NCBI GenBank assembly: GCA_045592165.1
Contig: JAZNUG010000160.1
Span: forward strand, 1 to 23,777
Length of the DNA: 23,777 nucleotides
Source: SFEL01 sp045592165
Lineage (GTDB): Bacteria; Bacillota; Clostridia; Christensenellales; CAG-138
Reading direction: 5' to 3'
The notes below the pieces were generated by a model. That model did not search any database, was not told the origin of the DNA, and saw only the letters and a program-made list of their open reading frames with translations. Shown here one piece after another: positions 22,184-23,777 of this stretch. The number at the start of each line of letters is the position of its first letter. The first letter of the stretch is position 1. Made by a program: the position numbers and the translations under genes.

Positions 22184-23047
22184 TTACTGTGCGGTGATTT
22201 CCTTTGACTCTTTGCTTACCACCATTACCTCGCCGATAACGCCGATGATAACCACCACAAAGCCGATGAGACCCATTGTGTCGGTCCATTCATTGAGGAA
22301 CAGGGCAACCCATGTGGGGGCAAGCACCATCTCGATGGGTGCGAGCATGCCTGCAGTTTTGCTGCTGATGTGCCTTACGCCCATGTAGTAGAAGGCGTAG
22401 CCGCCGCCGAACTGGACAATGCCCAGCACAAATATCATAAACCAGGCGGAGGAGGGGACGGACATTACCGCCTGTACGGGGGCGGGTATCATAAAGAGGA
22501 ATATCACTGCGGACAGGAACAGGCAGCAGAGGGATGCGGTGCCGATGGGGCAGTCGCCCACTACCCGCTTGCTGAAGTAGGTCATGGCTGCATGGGTAAA
22601 GCTGGTGCACAGAGCAATGAGATTGCCCGTCATGGTGACACCTTCGCCCTTGGAGAACATGAAGAGTATTATGCCGATAAGCAGCACTATAAGAGGCCAT
22701 GTGCGCCGGATGGAGAAACGCTCGCCCTTTTTGCGCTCCGCAAGGTAAAGCCATATGGGAGAGGTGAACTGTATGCCTATCGCCACGGGGGTGCTGGTCA
22801 TGCGTACAGAGTAGATTATAAGGGTACACTGTCCTGTAAAGGCGATGAACAGCAGCAGGGTATTAAGGTTCCAGTTTATCTTTTTCACCTGAAGGAAGGG
22901 CAGCAGCACCAATCCGCCGATGGCGCCCCTGAGGGCGGACAGCAGCAGACCGTCCACGGTTATGGTTTTCAAAAGTATTGCGTTGAGGCTGAACAGAGCG
23001 GCGCCAAGTATGGTAAGGGCCATGCCCATATGGGTCTTGTTTTGCAT
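22184..23047 (-). CDS. EamA/DMT-superfamily transporter
   Basis: A 287-residue membrane protein with ten hydrophobic segments in two repeated EamA halves. The first half begins LTILGAALFSLNAILLK with the next segment LRGAIGGLVLLPFL; the second half contains FGGGYAFYYMGVRHISSKTAGMLAPIEMV, written here in parts FGGGYAFYYMGVRHI and AGMLAPIEMV, which is the most conserved region of the family. Members export amino acids, nucleotide sugars and other metabolites; the substrate is unknown. The start is placed at ATG 23045-23047, with GAGGA just upstream. An in-frame GTG at 23081-23083 coincides with the predicted transcription start and lacks a ribosome binding site, so it is rejected. The promoter is a consensus match. 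Confidence 0.92.
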   Translation of the reverse strand: MQNKTHMGMALTILGAALFSLNAILLKTITVDGLLLSALRGAIGGLVLLPFLQVKKINWNLNTLLLFIAFTGQCTLIIYSVRMTSTPVAIGIQFTSPIWLYLAERKKGERFSIRRTWPLIVLLIGIILFMFSKGEGVTMTGNLIALCTSFTHAAMTYFSKRVVGDCPIGTASLCCLFLSAVIFLFMIPAPVQAVMSVPSSAWFMIFVLGIVQFGGGYAFYYMGVRHISSKTAGMLAPIEMVLAPTWVALFLNEWTDTMGLIGFVVVIIGVIGEVMVVSKESKEITAQ

Positions 23048-23088
23048 TGCTTCCTCTTGTGTATGATGAATTTTGTGGTCCACAAAGG

Positions 23089-23117
23089 ATTATATGGGCA
23101 AAAGGAGCTGCTGTCAA
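23089..23117 (-). promoter_or_regulatory. Consensus promoter of the EamA transporter gene
   Basis: On the minus strand TTGACA (23112-23117) and TATAAT (23089-23094) are both perfect, separated by 17 bases. The start point would be near 23082, leaving a leader of about 35 bases before the chosen ATG. Confidence 0.85.
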
Positions 23118-23134
23118 ATGCTGATGTAATATGG

Positions 23135-23140
23135 TATACT
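23135..23140 (+). promoter_or_regulatory. Extended -10 promoter of the RsmF-like gene, leaderless arrangement
   Basis: TATACT preceded by TGG, and the start codon ATG begins only six bases after it (23147). Transcription should therefore begin at or next to the start codon. No ribosome binding site precedes the ATG. Confidence 0.6.
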
Positions 23141-23146
23141 TTTGCC

Positions 23147-23777
23147 ATGAAAACACTGCCTGAAAAATTTATCTCCCGCATGAAGCAGATGCTGGGAGAC
23201 CAATATGACGCGTTTATTGCAGAGTATGACAAGCCTCCTGTAAGGGGGCTGAGGGCCAACCTTTTAAAGGTATCCCCGGAAAAACTGAGGGAGTTGTGTC
23301 CCTTTGAGCTGGAAAGTGCGGATACCCTTGAGGAGGGCTTTGTTCTGCGCTCCGAGGTGCAGAGCATAGGCACTCATCCTTATCACATGGCGGGGCTGTT
23401 TTATATGCAGGAACCTTCTGCCATGGCGGCCATAGAGGCCGTTGAGGCTGAACCCGGCATGAAGATACTGGATCTTTGCGCCGCTCCCGGCGGAAAAAGC
23501 GGCGGTATTGCCGCCCGCATGGGCGGGGAAGGGCTGCTGGTTTCAAATGAGATTGTGCCGAACAGAGCTAAAGTGCTTTCTTTTACATTGGAGCGGCTTG
23601 GCGTATGCAACGCCGTTGTTACTTCCGCCCATCCCGATGCACTGTGCAGCGCACTGACGGAATATTTTGACCGGGTGGTGGTGGATGCCCCCTGCAGCGG
23701 CGAAGGAATGTCCCGCCGCCATCCGGAAACGGGGGACGAGTGGACCCGGGAGTCCCCCGCCGGCTGTGCCAAGCGGC
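23147..23777 (+). CDS. RsmF/RsmB-like (NOP2/Sun) rRNA cytosine-5 methyltransferase, 3' end missing
   Basis: The frame stays open to the end of the window; 210 codons are visible. After an N-terminal domain of about 85 residues (RGLRANLLKVSPEKL is typical of the YebU/RsmF branch) comes YMQEPSAMAA, then motif I LDLCAAPGGKSG (residues 109-119) for SAM, NE at 134-135 in motif II, and motif IV VVDAPCSGEGM (179-188) with Cys183. These identify the NOP2/Sun RNA m5C methyltransferases, which modify ribosomal RNA. The motif VI cysteine nucleophile region lies beyond the window. The ATG at 23147 is the only start that gives the complete N-terminal domain; the next Met is at residue 12. The likely C-terminal RNA-binding domain is not visible. 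Confidence 0.9.
   Translation, partial: MKTLPEKFISRMKQMLGDQYDAFIAEYDKPPVRGLRANLLKVSPEKLRELCPFELESADTLEEGFVLRSEVQSIGTHPYHMAGLFYMQEPSAMAAIEAVEAEPGMKILDLCAAPGGKSGGIAARMGGEGLLVSNEIVPNRAKVLSFTLERLGVCNAVVTSAHPDALCSALTEYFDRVVVDAPCSGEGMSRRHPETGDEWTRESPAGCAKR

Noticed and set aside
1..23777. Mobile elements, CRISPR arrays, prophage or integration sites
   Set aside because: No transposase or integrase motifs, regularly spaced repeats, or direct repeats flanking the tRNA gene were seen by eye.

Overview
This window looks like a chromosomal segment of a strictly anaerobic, fermentative member of the class Clostridia (Bacillota). The evidence is a multi-subunit NAD-linked [FeFe] hydrogenase, the ferrous-iron transporter FeoAB, strong AGGAGG-type ribosome binding sites, a BMP-type nucleoside ABC transporter and a clostridial threonine cluster. 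GC content is moderate. Codon use is skewed: Ile ATA is common, and TTA, CTA and TCA are almost absent from most genes. I see no mobile element, CRISPR array, rRNA gene or prophage signature.

Layout from left to right. 1-2667 (+): the 3' end of a NuoF-like hydrogenase subunit (HydB/HndC type) and a complete catalytic [FeFe] subunit (HydA/HndD type), closed by a bidirectional terminator. 2716-5625 (-): a Crp/Fnr-type regulator followed by an SsuA/C/B-like ABC transporter (lipoprotein, permease, small ATPase). Upstream of the regulator is a near-consensus promoter with a perfect palindrome over its -10/start region, which suggests autoregulation. 5835-6227 (+): a small bacterial-PH-domain protein. 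6341-6416 (-): tRNA-Glu(CTC) with its own consensus promoter and terminator. 6574-8257 (+): a LysE-type exporter, a nicotinamidase-like cysteine hydrolase and a nitroreductase, probably one operon. 8247-10512 (-): feoA-feoB, whose 3' end overlaps the nitroreductase gene tail to tail.

10627-14067 (-): a small DUF2007-like protein gene, then, upstream of it, thrC, an apgM-type phosphoglycerate mutase homologue and an ACT-domain (PheB/UPF0735) gene in the order thrC-apgM-ACT. No canonical homoserine kinase is seen here, so the apgM homologue may do a threonine-pathway job. 14068-14472 is a divergent regulatory region. 14473-20746 (+): a DraG-fold ADP-ribosylglycohydrolase-like enzyme with an N-terminal extension, then a complete BMP-family ABC importer (lipoprotein, double ATPase, two permeases). 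A strong hairpin between lipoprotein and ATPase genes probably sets their relative expression. The hydrolase plus importer looks like a nucleoside (or N-glycoside) uptake-and-cleavage module and is the most interesting candidate system here.

20872-22131 (+): a SAM-dependent methyltransferase and two 70-residue proteins (a glycine-rich membrane protein and a two-CxxC zinc-ribbon-like protein). 22184-23047 (-): an EamA/DMT transporter. 23147-23777 (+): the 5' part of an RsmF-like rRNA cytosine methyltransferase, apparently expressed from a leaderless transcript.

All functional names come from reading motifs by eye; no database search was done.
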